Shown: positions 1-53,725 of the stretch, one piece after another | How the letters are laid out: every line of letters begins with the position of its first letter | Position numbering within the stretch: position 1 is the stretch's first letter | NCBI GenBank assembly: GCA_009760855.2 | Contig: WPIO01000019.1 | Span: forward strand, 1,979,001-2,043,000 | Length of the DNA: 64,000 bases | Reading direction: 5' to 3' | Source of the DNA: Cristatella mucedo | Lineage: Eukaryota > Bryozoa > Phylactolaemata > Cristatellidae | Notes under the pieces: model-generated | Databases searched by the model: none | What the model saw: only the letters and a program-made list of their open reading frames with translations | Told to the model about the DNA's origin: nothing | Program-made: the position numbers and the translations under genes

Positions 1-934
1 GCACCTTGTTGTACAGGCCAGAAAACCTGCCACTAAAGAGGTAAAGAGGTTAAGACTGGATTTTAAAAATCCACGGAACAGCTTTCTTGTGGAATTCCTG
101 TTTAATCTTCGCACTTTATGTAGCTGAACGTAGGCAGCCGTAGCTGGAGAATAGATGTGCTCAAAGTTTCACTCCGAAGCAGGCACACAGATTGTATGCT
201 GACGCTACTGAATATAGTAAGCTAGCCTAGTAGCTCTGGAGTCCAGAGTGCATGCACTCACTCCCTTCGGCTCATCGAGCTCATTCGGCCGAAATAGTGG
301 CTGGCCCACAATTTGAGTTGCAGTGCCTATAACTCGACCAATACTTTTACTTTTACTTTTACGCGAACAGTAGAGCTAGGGTGAAGATTATCTAACAGCA
401 ACAGAGAACTATCCAAACGTTTATCGTTTAAAGCCGACATGAGGTGGCCACGAAGTATTTTCATGAGCACAGTGTTGCCCAAACTTAGGATGGCCCCCTT
501 TTGCGAAGGCACTGCACTAGTTCCAAATAAAACGTCTACCAGCCCCGGACGCTTGATACAAGCCTGTTGGGCATACTTATAGAATCAAATCTATATGGAA
601 AATTATACCTCTATCTTAGCGATGCACTGCAGAATGGGCAGGTGAAACGTAGAAGTGAAAGTGGCATCGCTTATAAAGGTACTCATACCATCCACAGCGC
701 TGACAAGCAATGCATGCGATGATTGAGAAGCTACCTTAAATGTGCACTAGCATATGATGCATTCCAAATACCTAAAAGCTAGAACTTGAGAACTGCCGCA
801 CCCTATTCAGTACCCAGAGGTGAGACTTGCATGAGTAGATATACGTAATAATGGTTGGTTACTCATGCGTCCTAGCCTTCTTGGCTGGGCCATTTTGATC
901 GATAGATTTTTCCTAATTCTACGATACATTTTAG
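1..934. other. intron upstream of first visible Cav3 exon; nothing recognised
   Basis: No open frame with family similarity, no clear repeat apart from a short CTTTTA run near 343-360. Presumed intron between the I-II linker and domain II exons. Confidence 0.4.
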
Positions 935-42194
<41,260 letters not shown>

Positions 42195-43089
42195 GAACAG
42201 TTTTGCTACGATGATAGCGCGTTCGCAAGAGCCGGTGCTATGCGAGCGGGTTTTCCGCGATGCAGCAGCAGCCTTTGTGCATTGCTAGTGGCTGTGCAGC
42301 TCTGGCAATGGCAGATGCGATCGTCCACGTCTTCTTGGAGAAACAGTCACCACTCAGGGCTATCTGTAAAGCCTTCGTGGCAGCAGGCAAAGATTGGTTG
42401 ATTCGGTGGGTGTGGCCAACGGGACAGCACTCCAGGGAGAACGCATCTTCTCATCCATGATGCTCGCTGGCCAAACGCATAGCCAGTCGGCCATAGACTG
42501 CTGCATTGGACATTAATCGCACACAATCCAGCAGCTGCCAGTGGTCGTTAAACGATCCAAAGCTTTGCTCAGCTGAGATGAGTACACTTTTTGATTGGTA
42601 TATGTGCACCTCGTCTATTCAATTTGGCCCAAACCCCAGGTTGTTGCCTCTTTTTTAGCTGATGCCGTATTCCTCGCACATCCAGCACCGCAGCTGCAAG
42701 CCGGTAACTTGTTGACTATACGCGCATTAAGATGATATTTTACAAAATATAAATATTTGATATGCAGAACTTGCCAAAGAGGTCAGTCGATTTGCATAGT
42801 AATACAGTGGAGACTGCTGCTTGTGGTCATACCCTTGGTATCATTGAACGCTAGCAAATAGTGTTACATAACCGCCATGAGAAGGTCGTACGAAGCTCGA
42901 GCAGCCATAGTATCTCTAGCCATCCAGAGTGCTCTCCTTCGAGCTCTTTTGTGAGTCGCTCTAACTTAATGGTCACCAGGCCTACTTTGTACCCTGCGGC
43001 CAATCTTGGCTAAAGTGTGCCTGTGAAACCCTTGCTCAATATGCTGTAAGCTCCTAAGTAAGTAAGTAAGAAAAGAAAAGTAATAGTCA
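42195..43089. other. 3' flank of the Cav3 gene
   Basis: Presumed 3' UTR and intergenic DNA. I see no unambiguous poly(A) signal close to the stop and no other gene. Confidence 0.4.
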
Positions 43090-44342
43090 ATACGGTTTCT
43101 GACGTCGCCCTAGACCAGTTGCTTTAACGGAGACCTGGCTGAAATCGACAAACAATCCAACCATAACCAACGAAACCCCGACAAGATTGCTCTTTCTTTC
43201 ATACCCCGAAATTATTCCAAACCGGTGGAGCAGTTGCCATTTTTTGCACCTACCTCCCCCAACTTCAATCCGAGTGCAGTCTCACGGCAGCAGTCTTTCA
43301 AATCTTCTGTTTTCAGTCCTTCCAGCAGTAATTTGTGAATGATGGCAGTAATCAGTAATACATTGACCCTATGTGCAAAGTCTTCCCCATTTTAAGATTT
43401 TCTGATCTAATTTCGATTCTGCATGCAAGTCATCGTCACTTCCTTATCCAAGGAGATTTTAAATTGTATTTGCTTAACTGACGCCTCAAGTGCCAAATTT
43501 CGTGAACTGACTGATTGATTTTCTCTTGTACATCGTGTTCATGACCCCACTCGCAACAAAGATCACACACTCCATTAAGTATTCTACCACAATTTTAGGG
43601 TATCACCTGCTATTATTACCAAATTCTGCACATGTAATCACATGCGGATCTCATTTCGTTCTCTGTTTTGTACTCTGCCCCATAACCAGAATCATCTGCG
43701 AATCGTGAAATCTTAAGACCCTTCTTTTCCACGTGAAAACATCCCTCTCGCGCTGGGGCGCTCTTGCCCACATGCACCGTGGTTTGCCGTAGCATAGATG
43801 GTAAACTAGCTGGGTCTACGAAGCGCCAGCTTGAGAGAGTATAAAAAAGATCAGGACTGACTGTCCATCGACAGACATACGATAACTACTGCATATCATA
43901 CCAATCTGTACAAGAAAAAAAGCCAAGTCTAGGTTCTGTAAAAACATTATCGACTCACAGAGACACAATCAGAAACTGCTGATGTCGACAATTTCTATTG
44001 ACAATCTCCTTAACCGCTCCCAGATTAGCACTTTACCTAGTGATCCTTGTAGCAATCTTGCAGATCGCCTCTCTAGTTTTTTTGTCAGCAAGATAGACAC
44101 TATCGGAAATTATATTCCTAAAGTAATAGCATCCCGCTGGACTTCTGTCCCTCAGGAACATCCCTACGAGACTCCTCTCCCTCAATTCCTTGCAGCACCT
44201 CAAGATATGTATTAAAGCCTGTGTTAGAGATCTCATCTTGAAATTTACCTCCCAATCTAATAAGTCGACTAGCTCTCTAGACCCTATTGCTTCTATACTA
44301 CTTCTGCGATGCTTATATCTGCTGCTGCCATGCAAAACTACC

Positions 44343-44396
<54 letters not shown>

Positions 44397-44405
44397 GCGC
44401 GCGCG
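44343..44405. repeat. (CA)n-(CG)n microsatellite
   Basis: CA array passing into alternating GC; both parts are alternating purine-pyrimidine DNA. Confidence 0.95.
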
Positions 44406-44751
44406 AGCGAACACGTGAGACACAGTGCTGCCGTGAAGCCATTTACCAGTCAATGGTCGAGAAAATTACGGTAGTTCATTACCGCAGCCGACAAACATAA
44501 CGTGGACCGTATCCAAATACGGAAACACAAGACTAAGAACAAGTAACAACGGGTCCAACATATTGTCGTCCTGAATGAATACTATTGGCTGAGGTACAGC
44601 CAATCAGCTGTAGTCTGCAGCTGATTGGCTGGGGTACAGCTAATCAGCTGTAGTCTGCGGCTCCAAGAATAGCCTGTCTCCTGAGTCAGTGATGCACTGA
44701 AGGTCAAGGTGAAATAATCCAGCACAATTGGCTGTGAAGCAGATTCAGCCA

Positions 44752-44753
44752 AC

Positions 44754-44826
<73 letters not shown>
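44752..44826. repeat. (CA)n microsatellite
   Basis: About 75 bp of pure CA. Confidence 0.97.
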
Positions 44827-44830
<4 letters not shown>

Positions 44831-45949
44831 TCCTTAGCCTCAGATCGTGTTCTGGATCCTTTCAAAAAGGCTATTGTTGAGCCACACATGACCACACAAA
44901 CTTAAGCGACTTCTGCCCAGTCTCTCTGCAGCCGTTCCTATCAAAGACATAAAACAAGAAAGTTAAGAGGTGGCAGACAAGCTACACTATTACATTGAAA
45001 CTTCAAACCTAGCAAGTTAATTCCAGTCTAGTCTTAGAGCTAATCACTCAACTGAGTCAGCATTGCTTCGGGCATACAACAGTTTTCTCAGAAAAGTAGA
45101 CTTTGGTAGAGTTTCTGCTTATTTTTCTTGATCTTTCAGCAGCGTTTGATACTATTGATCACCAAGTTTTTGTAAGCACCTGCCATCTCTCCGGGCTATT
45201 ACAGATACTGCACTGTAAAGCTTCAGGTCCTGACTCAGTGGAAGATTCCAGAGCATTGATGCCAATAACCGAAATAACCGAAGTTCTCTTTAGGATCATG
45301 TAGAGTTTAGGGTGCCCCAGGGCTCTGTGCTCGGATCACTTCTTTTCATAATGTATACTCTTCTTTTGCTGATTCAAAGACAATATAGGCTTCTGCTTCT
45401 ATGGCTATGATACGGGGCTGTGCCTACACTTTGATCCGCCCAGGCTTTTAAAATGCCAAAACCTTCTCAGCTGTCTTGCTGCATATATTGCTGAAATTCA
45501 CACTCGGGTGACACCAAGTCTATTTAAGTTAAATGGCAATCAACCAACTTAATAGTAATCGGAAAACATAGTGTGACTCGGATACTGAATAAAATAACTA
45601 TTCCTAAAAATCGGCTCTGCCAGCACATGGCCTGTGTCATCTTCACAAAATCTGCGTGGCCTTCTTCAAAATGACCTTTCATTGGACGACCACAAAAACT
45701 CCTCTGTCAAGTTTGCCCACTTTTATCAAAGTTAACTTCAAAAAACATTCTGGCCTCTTTAGATGGGGTAATCCCATTCAAAATAGTCCTTGCATTTGTG
45801 ACATCCCGTCTCGACTTCTCTAATGCACTGCTTACATACAGGTATTCCGCATTTGTAATCGTGGGCTTTTATTCGGTGTCAAACCCTGCAGCCAGGCCTG
45901 TCTGTCTGGGTGTTGAAATTTCCACCTTATCTAGCGCAATGTTATGCAT

Positions 45950-46108
45950 CTCCGTCTTTAAATCCGCAACACCATAGAGATTATGTTAGTATTTCGCAGG
46001 AGCGTTTTGTATGGCGCACTTAAAGCCTGAACGGCTGTCGGATAGCATTCGATAGCCAACAGAATTCATCTCCCACAACAAAAAGAAAGTGCGATGCATA
46101 GCTGAGTC
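45950..46108 (-). mobile_element. LINE family 1 3' end nested in LINE family 2
   Basis: Reverse-complement copy of the family 1 3' region (compare 39250-39410), inside the family 2 RT tail. Confidence 0.65.
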
Positions 46109-46210
46109 AGGAGAGCGCCACTTCTCGCCAACCTGCACGGGCTCCCTGTGAGGCAACGCATCGACTTTAAGGTTTTGTCACTCAGTTGTAGGTCCCTCTA
46201 TTCTCTTGAT

Positions 46211-46345
46211 ATAGATAAGCACTGGCCCAGCGGATAAGGTGCCCGCCCTGATCAAGTTCTAGCCGAGGCCGTGCGCTCTAGCCGTGTGACACATGTGAAG
46301 CGCCTGAATAGAGATTACATTCTCTTAGAACGCTATACAAATGGC
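46211..46345 (+). mobile_element. SINE family A nested in LINE family 2
   Basis: GAAGCGCCTGAATAGAGATT body and an ATACAAATG end; the LINE coding remnant resumes directly after it. Confidence 0.65.
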
Positions 46346-47194
46346 ATCGTAGCACCAGTTCTTTTGACTCGTTTCATTCTGGTTTTCCTTGATCCAACCC
46401 CGGATCTTCTTGAGACCGCGCCTTTAGTTTGCATGCTCCCAAAGCATGAAACTTACTTCCGACTGAACTCACGACATTTCCTGACATGACGACATTTAAA
46501 AGTAAGTTAAAGACGCACTTGATCCTTCTCTCAACATTCAAGGATCCAGTGAGCTCTTTTCTTCGTGTGCTTATGCGTGCTACTTTTCATCACGTTAACA
46601 CTACTCGCTTTAAAGCTCATTTACTGTGCCTATAAAAAGAGATCCAGTTCTCTGAGGAGGAGGCTATATATATCTATACAATTGTATGAATATAACAACA
46701 ACTCGTTGAAGTTATTTCGATCGTAAAGACCCGTACTATATAATATACCTATTTAATATCAACAATAGCGACTCCGTGAAGGACTAACTGCTTTTAAACT
46801 TGCACAACCAATAATGATACCAAAATACTTCGAAACTTGTTTCAATAGAAATAGAAGTTTCCACAACAACAGAGAATGAGGAGATTATTGCCCAGAATTC
46901 AGGTAAGATTGAGCTTAGCTTGACCTCGTGAGAAGCAGCCAATCGTAGAGGGGCTAAATAATTGTCGTTGGGAAACTAGACGTTGAAGCTGCTGTCTCAG
47001 AGACTTTTGAATTTCGTCAAACAATGCACATGGCCTCATTTACTACTACCCCTGTCTTTCAATATTCGGCAATATTTAATTGCAGGTCAAGAAACACCTT
47101 CATAGTACTACTTTTAAAGCATCTGCTCTCTTAGTTGTATTATAAATTTCTCAAAGTATACTTTTCAATTATCCTGATGACCAAGACACGACGA

Positions 47195-47303
47195 TTATTT
47201 TTATAATAGTAATAATAATAATTCCCTTGATAAAGCGCCCTCGGAGAACTCAATCTCTTTCTAGGCGCTTTGCATTTGCTGCAAAGGGAAACTCGATTGA
47301 ATG
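47195..47303 (-). mobile_element. LINE family 2 3'-tail fragment
   Basis: AATAATAATAATT tail followed by the conserved CTCGGAGAACTCAATCTCTT terminal sequence. Confidence 0.6.
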
Positions 47304-47395
47304 GTGTATTTGAATTTAAATCCCTATTTTTCATAAAAGCACTAGTCACGTGTATTTGAATTTAAATCCCTATTTTTCATAAAAGCACTAGTCAC
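47304..47395. repeat. perfect 46-bp tandem duplication
   Basis: Copies 47304-47349 and 47350-47395 read identically, beginning GTGTATTTGAATTTAAATCC and ending AGCACTAGTCAC. Confidence 0.95.
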
Positions 47396-48333
47396 GTTCT
47401 ATTGAAAACTTGTAATTTGATATCCTAGAAAATGGCAGGAGAAGCGTCAATTAATTCCGTAACTGCATTATATATACAGCCACTGAGATACCATGGTACG
47501 ACTGAATATCTTCTCTTCTGGTAAAATTCCCGCTCAATGCTAAGAAGGAAATTTCTGCAGATAAAGATTAAAACTGAGACACTAAGTCCTGCCTTCCACA
47601 GCAAGGTTTCGAACTTTTAGTATTTTGTCACGGGTGCAGGCTAATACGAAAATCATTCAAAACCTCCAAAGCCATCGATGAGACTTGAATGACAAATTTG
47701 TCTTAATTTCTTTCGTGTACCTCAACACTCTCAACTAACTGTGTGTGATTTCACTATGTTCTTATTGAAGCAGACCTTTTCTAAGATAAATTTGCGCGAC
47801 CTACAATTCGATGGAAAACCAGCCCAGAAACCAGGTTGGACCGGCCATCTCACAGAAACGTGCACTTTTATTTGGAGAAGCTGAGCTGAGTACCTACGAC
47901 CATTGGCTCGCCAGGCCTCACCAGAGCTGTCTAATAAGAATTGCCTCTTCAGCACACGTAAAAATTCGAGCATCCCTTAAAAAGGAGTGAGAGCTATGCT
48001 CTCAACGGCATAGCCAGGAAGCTGCTGTGTCCCGCTGTCGCAGCTCAATATTAGGTTGCTCACACTTCACGATCTGATTCGTTGGTTCGAGCTTTGCAGC
48101 AGGCGACCCTCGACAGCTCGCTGTTGTGGCTCGCAGTGTTGTTTGGCAGCAGGCGACACGAAGGCCGCACAAGCCGCTTCCTTTGCAGAAACGAGACCGT
48201 TGTATAAATACGAGGCTCGTTGAATCAGCCCCATCCAACCAACTCTTTAGGCTTGGCGAAAGAGACGGACCAGGGTGACCCCCAACCGAAGTTACAGCCC
48301 CTCGAGCCCGCCTATATATAATTATATATAATT

Positions 48334-48466
48334 TATTTATATAGCGCCCCAAGAGAACTTAATCTCTATTCATGCGCTTCACCTATGCCTCAGGGCTCGA
48401 GCCCACGACCTCAGCCAGACCTAGGTCGGGGCGAGTATCTTAACCGCTAGACCAAACCAGCTCGGT
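48334..48466 (-). mobile_element. tRNA-derived SINE, family A, minus strand
   Basis: Full-length reverse copy of the 3868-4000 element: TATATAGCGCCCCAAGAGAA, the GGGCTCGAGCCC palindrome and CAGCTCGG at the other end. Confidence 0.8.
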
Positions 48467-48689
48467 GCCTATCTCTCTTTCAACAGAAATTACCCCTTAG
48501 CCTCCATTTGAAATCGCAGATGAGGCAAATTTGTTCAGACAAGTTCAAGTTCCGGTCCGCACGCCTTCTGAACGGAGCTTTCAAGCGGTTCCAGAATGGG
48601 GAAAAGGCAATTCTTGCTGGGTACTAATGAGCCTCGGTCTGGCCGGCGCAAACGGAACTGGTGCTCATAGGACACCCCAAACGTGTGGC

Positions 48690-49690
48690 TTGACTAGAAG
48701 GCTTTGCTCTTCTAATGGGTGATGCTGTTATGTGACTATCACCGTGTACTCGGAGTTTAGTTGTCGTCTTCGACTTCTGCCTAAATTTTGAAAGCTTCGT
48801 TAAGAAGACTGCTCCGACAACTGGCCATTGTGCTCGATCCGTGTCTAAGATTAGGAACTGTCTTCCACGGTGGCTTGCAAAGAATTTAAATAGCTTTTTA
48901 GTTCGGTCTCTGCTAGATTATTTTAACTCCATTTTGGCTGGGCTACCGAAAAAAGCTACTAGGCCACTGCAGCTGGCGATGAATATGGCTGCAAGCTAGT
49001 TTACAAATCCCACAGGTTTGACCTGATAAAGTGCCCTCAGGGAACTCAATCTCTTTCTAGGCGCTTTACATTTGCTGCAAAGGAAATGCGATCAAATGGC
49101 TAGTGGTATCATACTGATGGTTAAGGGTGACATCCTTTTCTGAAAGTGCTGACTTCGATGGCTGCCTGCTGATCAGCGGATACAGAGCAAAGTTCTTGCG
49201 CCGACCCACAAGGTCAAGGCCAATGTAAAGACCGTGGCTTGGCTCCTTCCTTCGCTGAACTGCTGCCCCTATTGCAGCTCCCTCGTGTCTTCAGGTCCTG
49301 TATGGACAATGAATTAGCTGTTCCATTTCTCAGCTTAAATTAAAAAAAATATTGGCGACAGAAGCTTTTGCTCTGCAGGTACTATACTGTGGAACTGGCT
49401 TCCACAATTCTTACGCAACGGCATCTATTCTCCCGTTGCAGCGTACGGTGCATTCTTTACAGCCGTCTTGAGCTGCTACTTCCATGCTGCTCACTACCTC
49501 AACCGCTCTCTGACTCTGCTATGCTTCCCACTTTCTCTTCGTTGCTTGGACGAAGTCTGATGGCTAACCAATGCGTAACAAAAGCCGCTGAGGCTTTGAG
49601 AGCACTATCCAAGACTCTTCTTCGTAATACCCACACAGTCTTTGTAACTTTGTGGAGTTTCAGACAGAGAAACGTCGGCGCGCTACCTCA
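48690..49690 (+). mobile_element. LINE family 1 3' end, broken, with internal LINE family 2 tail
   Basis: Follows the 25680-26540 copy. A family 2 terminal fragment (49022-49130, CCTCAGGGAACTCAATCTCT) is inserted in the middle and the frame is shifted several times. Confidence 0.75.
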
Positions 49691-49809
49691 GGGACGGGAG
49701 TTTGGACGGAGGCTGCCAAAGTTTGGAGATGGGGCCTTCGCAAGCCCGTCGGGCGGATGTCGCCTCGGAGCGCAGCTTCATGCACTACAGGTGGAGCTAC
49801 AAGAGGAAG

Positions 49810-49988
49810 CGGTCTAATAATAACAATAATGCCATAGATAAAGCACTATCAGAGAACTCGATCTCTTTCTGTGCGCTTTACATTTGCTGCGAAGGAAACA
49901 CGGTCGAATGGTTAGTGATATCATGCTGAATAAACAACAAGAATCATATGGTTAGGGGTGATATGCACAGGGTCAGTATGTAAGTAAG
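49810..49988 (-). mobile_element. LINE family 2 3'-tail fragment
   Basis: AATAATAACAATAATGCC tail, then AGAGAACTCGATCTCTTTCT and the ATGGTTAGGGGTGATATGCA segment shared with 17680. Confidence 0.65.
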
Positions 49989-50150
49989 GTGAGCCGTGAT
50001 GGCACACTAGGTAAGGCGGTTGCTTTCATGACCTCGGTCCCGAGGTCGTGGGTTCGATTCCTGCGGTGGGCAATTCTTTATCGCCACTGCAAGCGGTGGT
50101 GATAGCCGTAAAGGCTCTTCTGTCGCTATAGGCTGTTTAATCAGCTAGGA
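49989..50150 (+). mobile_element. tRNA-derived SINE, family B
   Basis: GGTGAGCCGTGATGGCACAC start, GTGGGTTCGATTCCTGCGG box B and an AATCAGCTAGGATTTATTTA end. Best-preserved family B copy with 18240-18413. Inserted between two parts of a family 2 tail. Confidence 0.85.
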
Positions 50151-50279
50151 TTTATTTATTTATAGTTAGTGGCACATGTAGTGTCAGCACGCCTAAGCAC
50201 ATAAAGGTCGAATCGCAGAGACCCACTAAAATGCTGTGATAAATAGGTGCGTTTTTAGCGTATTTTTCAAGAACACCTA

Positions 50280-51640
50280 AAAATGCCCCGAGTGGTGCTC
50301 TTCGTGTGCAGATATTCAGACTTTCCCATCGTGAGTTATAGAGACTGTAACAATTTTCCCTTTTTGGGGTTGCAAACCCGGCGCCATCGACGCCTCTTCG
50401 GCGATCAAATCTGGAGTCGGCTTTCATTTCATTTTTTTAAGATGCTACAGAATTTTTGGTTAGGTGTTATATCCTTATTATTTCATTTCATTTTTTTAAG
50501 ATGCTAGAGCTCTAGTTTGGTTAGTCGGAGCCTCGATGCCAGGAGTGTGCCTTCGACGCAAAAAATCGCCCTCCCTCCGGAGAAGGGCTGCGAAGCTGAA
50601 GGAGAATTTTGTGAAGGAGCGTTTTAACGCTTCGGTATTGGCTCGGTCTCTTGGCATAAACCTTCTATTAAGGAATTGCTAGAGCGCTTAGCCCTGAAAT
50701 CAGCGCTGCAGGCAGCTGAACGCGCCACGATGGGTGCTGCAGTACAGGGTGCAGCAAGTCGCCTTTTGACGTTGGCATTCCGTCGCGTCATTCCTGAATA
50801 GTCCGCTCTAGCTTGAGGCCTCGGCGGGATGAAATGGGCGGTACATTTTAGGCACTTAGCTTCCCCCCAACGAAATCCCGGCGGACTTCCTTCATGGCCT
50901 CAACGATTCTGTGAAAGGTCTACCTATGCTTGCGAGTTTGATAACTACCATTACTGAAATGTGTAGTACGTACCTGCGCATTGCGGCTCTAAAGGCTCGT
51001 CGCAGTAGCAGATGGCGTACTCGCCGCCGCCGCCTCGGGATTTTTAAGCTTAGCCGGGTACGGAAACGGCGGCTTGCTAAATCGGCCAGATTATGACAGC
51101 GTACACACTATTAGCGGTTCCAGAATTATACCGGCTGGAAATCAAGTCATGTCATCGTCCATGCTTAGGCAGCATAAAATACCCAAAGCGTATAATAGAC
51201 TGTCGACTGCATCTTATCAGTCGTGCTGAGTTTTGCTCTCGACTTTAAGCCGCGCGAGACTTGCTCTACGCCGCCGCGGCAGCGAGGCTGTATTGGATGC
51301 CGGTAATCCTCCGATAATCCTCTGCTGTCGAATAAAAATTTCCGCGCTGTGGACGTGGACTTTTTAACTTGAATGCACGAGCGAGCGCTCACCGTCGCCG
51401 CAACGTTTCGCTATCTTCGGCGCACCTTCGCGCATTGGCACTACACCGACGACAAGTCGTTTGCTGCGCGTCCACGCTTTCAGCAGGGCATCGTCGGTAC
51501 ACGCCGCTGGGACTGGCAATGCTAGGAGCGCGCGTTTCTGATGCCTATTTCTCTGTGCGGACGCGGAAGTGCTACATTCCGCCGCCCTTCTTGTCACTGC
51601 ACGAGTTGTAACTTGAAGCGTTAAACGTCGCGAAAGAAGC
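50280..51640 (+). other. unclassified region with decayed basic-protein ORF pieces and an LTR- or promoter-like stretch
   Basis: Plus-strand pieces suggest a former coding sequence: 50536-50692 opens with LRRKKSPSLRRRAAKLKEN. A shifted frame then gives KELLERLALKSALQAAER to a stop near 50802. The frame 50871-51098 reads LPMLASLITTITEMCSTYL and ends in a strongly basic tail (WRTRRRRLGIFKLSRVRKR). No family recognised. 51190-51360 contains a GTATAATAG box and an AATAAA about 140 bp apart, which could be LTR-like. Much of it is GC-rich relative to its surroundings. Confidence 0.3.
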
Positions 51641-52419
51641 TTCCTGGCGGGGCGCGCTCCTTCGGCGTGGAGCTAAAATCTTTCCGAAATGCTAGTAACG
51701 TTTAACAGATATCAGCATAGCGGCAAGATAAAATGGCAATACTGGCTACGAAAGTTGGTATAGCTACCCTGTAGGGGCTACCGGGTATACAAAAGCAAAG
51801 TTAGAGGCACGCCTCTATGGTTGAGGCTGCCGGCCTCGGAATTTCACCGGACCGTAGGATTTGCATGAATTAGAAATATTTTCAACGAATCAATCTTGCT
51901 ACCACTTCGGTTTACTTATGACGTGCAAAAAAGTGCCACTGAACCTGTTTTGCAGTACTTTGGCATTGCAGTATATCGGGGCAATTTCCGGCTTCCGACA
52001 TGGTCGTCATTCTCCAAAAATACGAATGTGTACCTTAGGAGCTCTGTGAAGTAAGAGTTTCTAGATGCATCAAGTATCCCCCTTCTAAAAATCTGTCGCA
52101 AAAACCTTTTTTCAGCACACCTAGAGGTTCGACATGGTTTGAATAGGTGCATGTAATCGATGACACCGTGGAAATGAACAAATATCCGACAGTGATTTGC
52201 GATGAACAAGGAATTTAAGAATTCCTTTAAATTACTTTCTAGATCATAAAGCTCTCACTTTGCCAAATGCACGAACTAAATTGAGTTACTTTCTTATAGT
52301 TTTAGGGAAATTTATTTAAATGCATGCAGATCACCGTGGTTTTGGCGTCGCACGTGTTTGCCAAGATAAACAACGTGGTTTTATACGGCACTGTCGCTCT
52401 TTTTTCATCAGAAAACTTA

Positions 52420-52590
52420 GTAGCCGTGACAGCATACTAGGGAAGGCGGCTTCTTTTCATGACCTCGTTATAGAGGTCGTGGGTTCGAATCCTGTGATGG
52501 ACGATCCTTTATTGCCGCTGCAAGCAGTGGTGATAGCCGTAAACGCTCTTCTTTCGCTAAATCAAAGAGGCTGTTAGATCAGCTAGCATT
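52420..52590 (+). mobile_element. tRNA-derived SINE, family B
   Basis: GGTCGTGGGTTCGAATCCTG box B, GATCCTTTATTGCCGCTGCA body and an AGAGGCTGTTAGATCAGCTA end. Confidence 0.8.
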
Positions 52591-53384
52591 TTTTAGTTGA
52601 AAAATTTCTCGATGTAACTTCACCACCAATGTCTTGCATTTTCTCGAACCATGCCTAGCCTAAATCTGCACATGCACACCACCGAATTTCTTAAACCTCG
52701 ATCACTCATAAATTAGTGCTAGACAGTCGCAGGGAAGCTTTTTATAGAGGGGAATGCCGGAAACATAAAAAGGAGCTTATGAACAACTTTCACTCCGCCG
52801 TATACTGATTGTGCTCCCGAAAACTGTTCTTCAAAAAACCACAACTGTTTCTCAACATACCCGAAACCACCAAGCAAGCCAATGTTGCACTTTTTTTATT
52901 CCTAGTAATCTTAACCACGGTGAAAGCATGGACAATTTGCCGCATTTATACCGTGGCTACTCGTGGCTACCGTTGGATGCAGGACGAGCGTCGCGTCTTC
53001 ACGTCATTGCGTCGTTGCCGTGCGTCATAACCACGGATGTCTGAACTTGTAAGGGTTAAATAGAAATATTATACGGAATAAATCTGTAAGAAACATAAAA
53101 CCACTGACTTTACAGATTTATTACAACGAAATTGCGCTGTACAGCCTGTCTGATGCGCTCTTATATGTCAAACAAGTACCACGACAAATATCCATCCATT
53201 GGCAGCAAGCGGCTATAGCATGCTGCTGAATGTTATTTTAACGTAGCCATGGCAATGAGGTGGCTAAGCGACGGCCGAGCAGACATAAATGAACGCAAAC
53301 GGGTATGTCCCTCAGCTGCTGGGCAGCTTCAAGCTACAATACGGAACTTGGGAATAGACTCGCTTGATACCATAGCCATCAGCC
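52591..53384. other. intergenic, nothing recognised
   Basis: Short ORFs only, no known repeat. Lies downstream of the minus-strand ammonium transporter. Confidence 0.4.
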
Positions 53385-53645
53385 TCACTCGATCTTGGTG
53401 AAGCGACGCAGGTGCACATCGTCGCCTTCGTTTGAGAAGAGAACGGATGTCTGGCCAACTTTTTTCGATGACACCATCGACGAAGATGAAGCAGAGGTTC
53501 TCAGTTCACCGCCTTCCGTTCCGAGCTCTAAGTAGTACGCAAAGATGGAGTCGCTCGAGTGCAACAAGAGGACAGCAAAGCGAGCGAGCAGCTGTGTGCG
53601 TCCTACGTCACTGACGGCCAAGCGGGGTTCGTAGCACAGTTGCAT
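53385..53645 (-). other. open frame after the ammonium transporter stop, unknown
   Basis: Minus-strand open stretch of 86 codons ending in TGA, with VLLLHSSDSIFAYYLELG and a Ser-rich, charged tail (SNEGDDVHLRRFTKIE). It begins 4 nt past the transporter stop, in another frame. Could be 3' UTR, an alternative C-terminal exon or part of another gene; no family recognised. Confidence 0.25.
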
Positions 53646-53648
53646 CCG

Positions 53649-53725
53649 TCATGAAATTCTGCCAGCATTCTCCACATATGCCGTAGTAGAATACGCAGGC
53701 TCATGATGCTTGGGCAAATCAAGAC
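53649..53725 (-). CDS. ammonium transporter last exon: C-terminal tail
   Basis: Acceptor CCTTTTCTCAG. Completes a split Gly, then reads LDLPKHHEPAYSTTAYVEN, and ends in TGA. The GLDLPKHGEPAY-type tail is characteristic of AMT proteins. Confidence 0.92.

Larger units (their letters stand above)
43090..46680 (+). mobile_element. LINE family 2 (L2/CR1-like), nearly full-length but decayed, with nested insertions
   Basis: Plus-strand remnants run in polyprotein order. They are endonuclease (LTETWLKSTNN near 43125; QGDFK near 43450; DPTRNKDHT near 43540), linker (NLADRLSSFFVSKIDTI near 44060; LDPIAS near 44275), RT (FLDLSAAFDTIDHQVF near 45130; VPQGSVLGSLLFIMY near 45310) and C-terminal tail to about 46600. 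It is interrupted by CA/CG repeats (44343-44405), a CA array (44752-44825), a reverse family 1 LINE end (45950-46108) and a family A SINE (46211-46345). No intact ORF remains. Confidence 0.8.
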
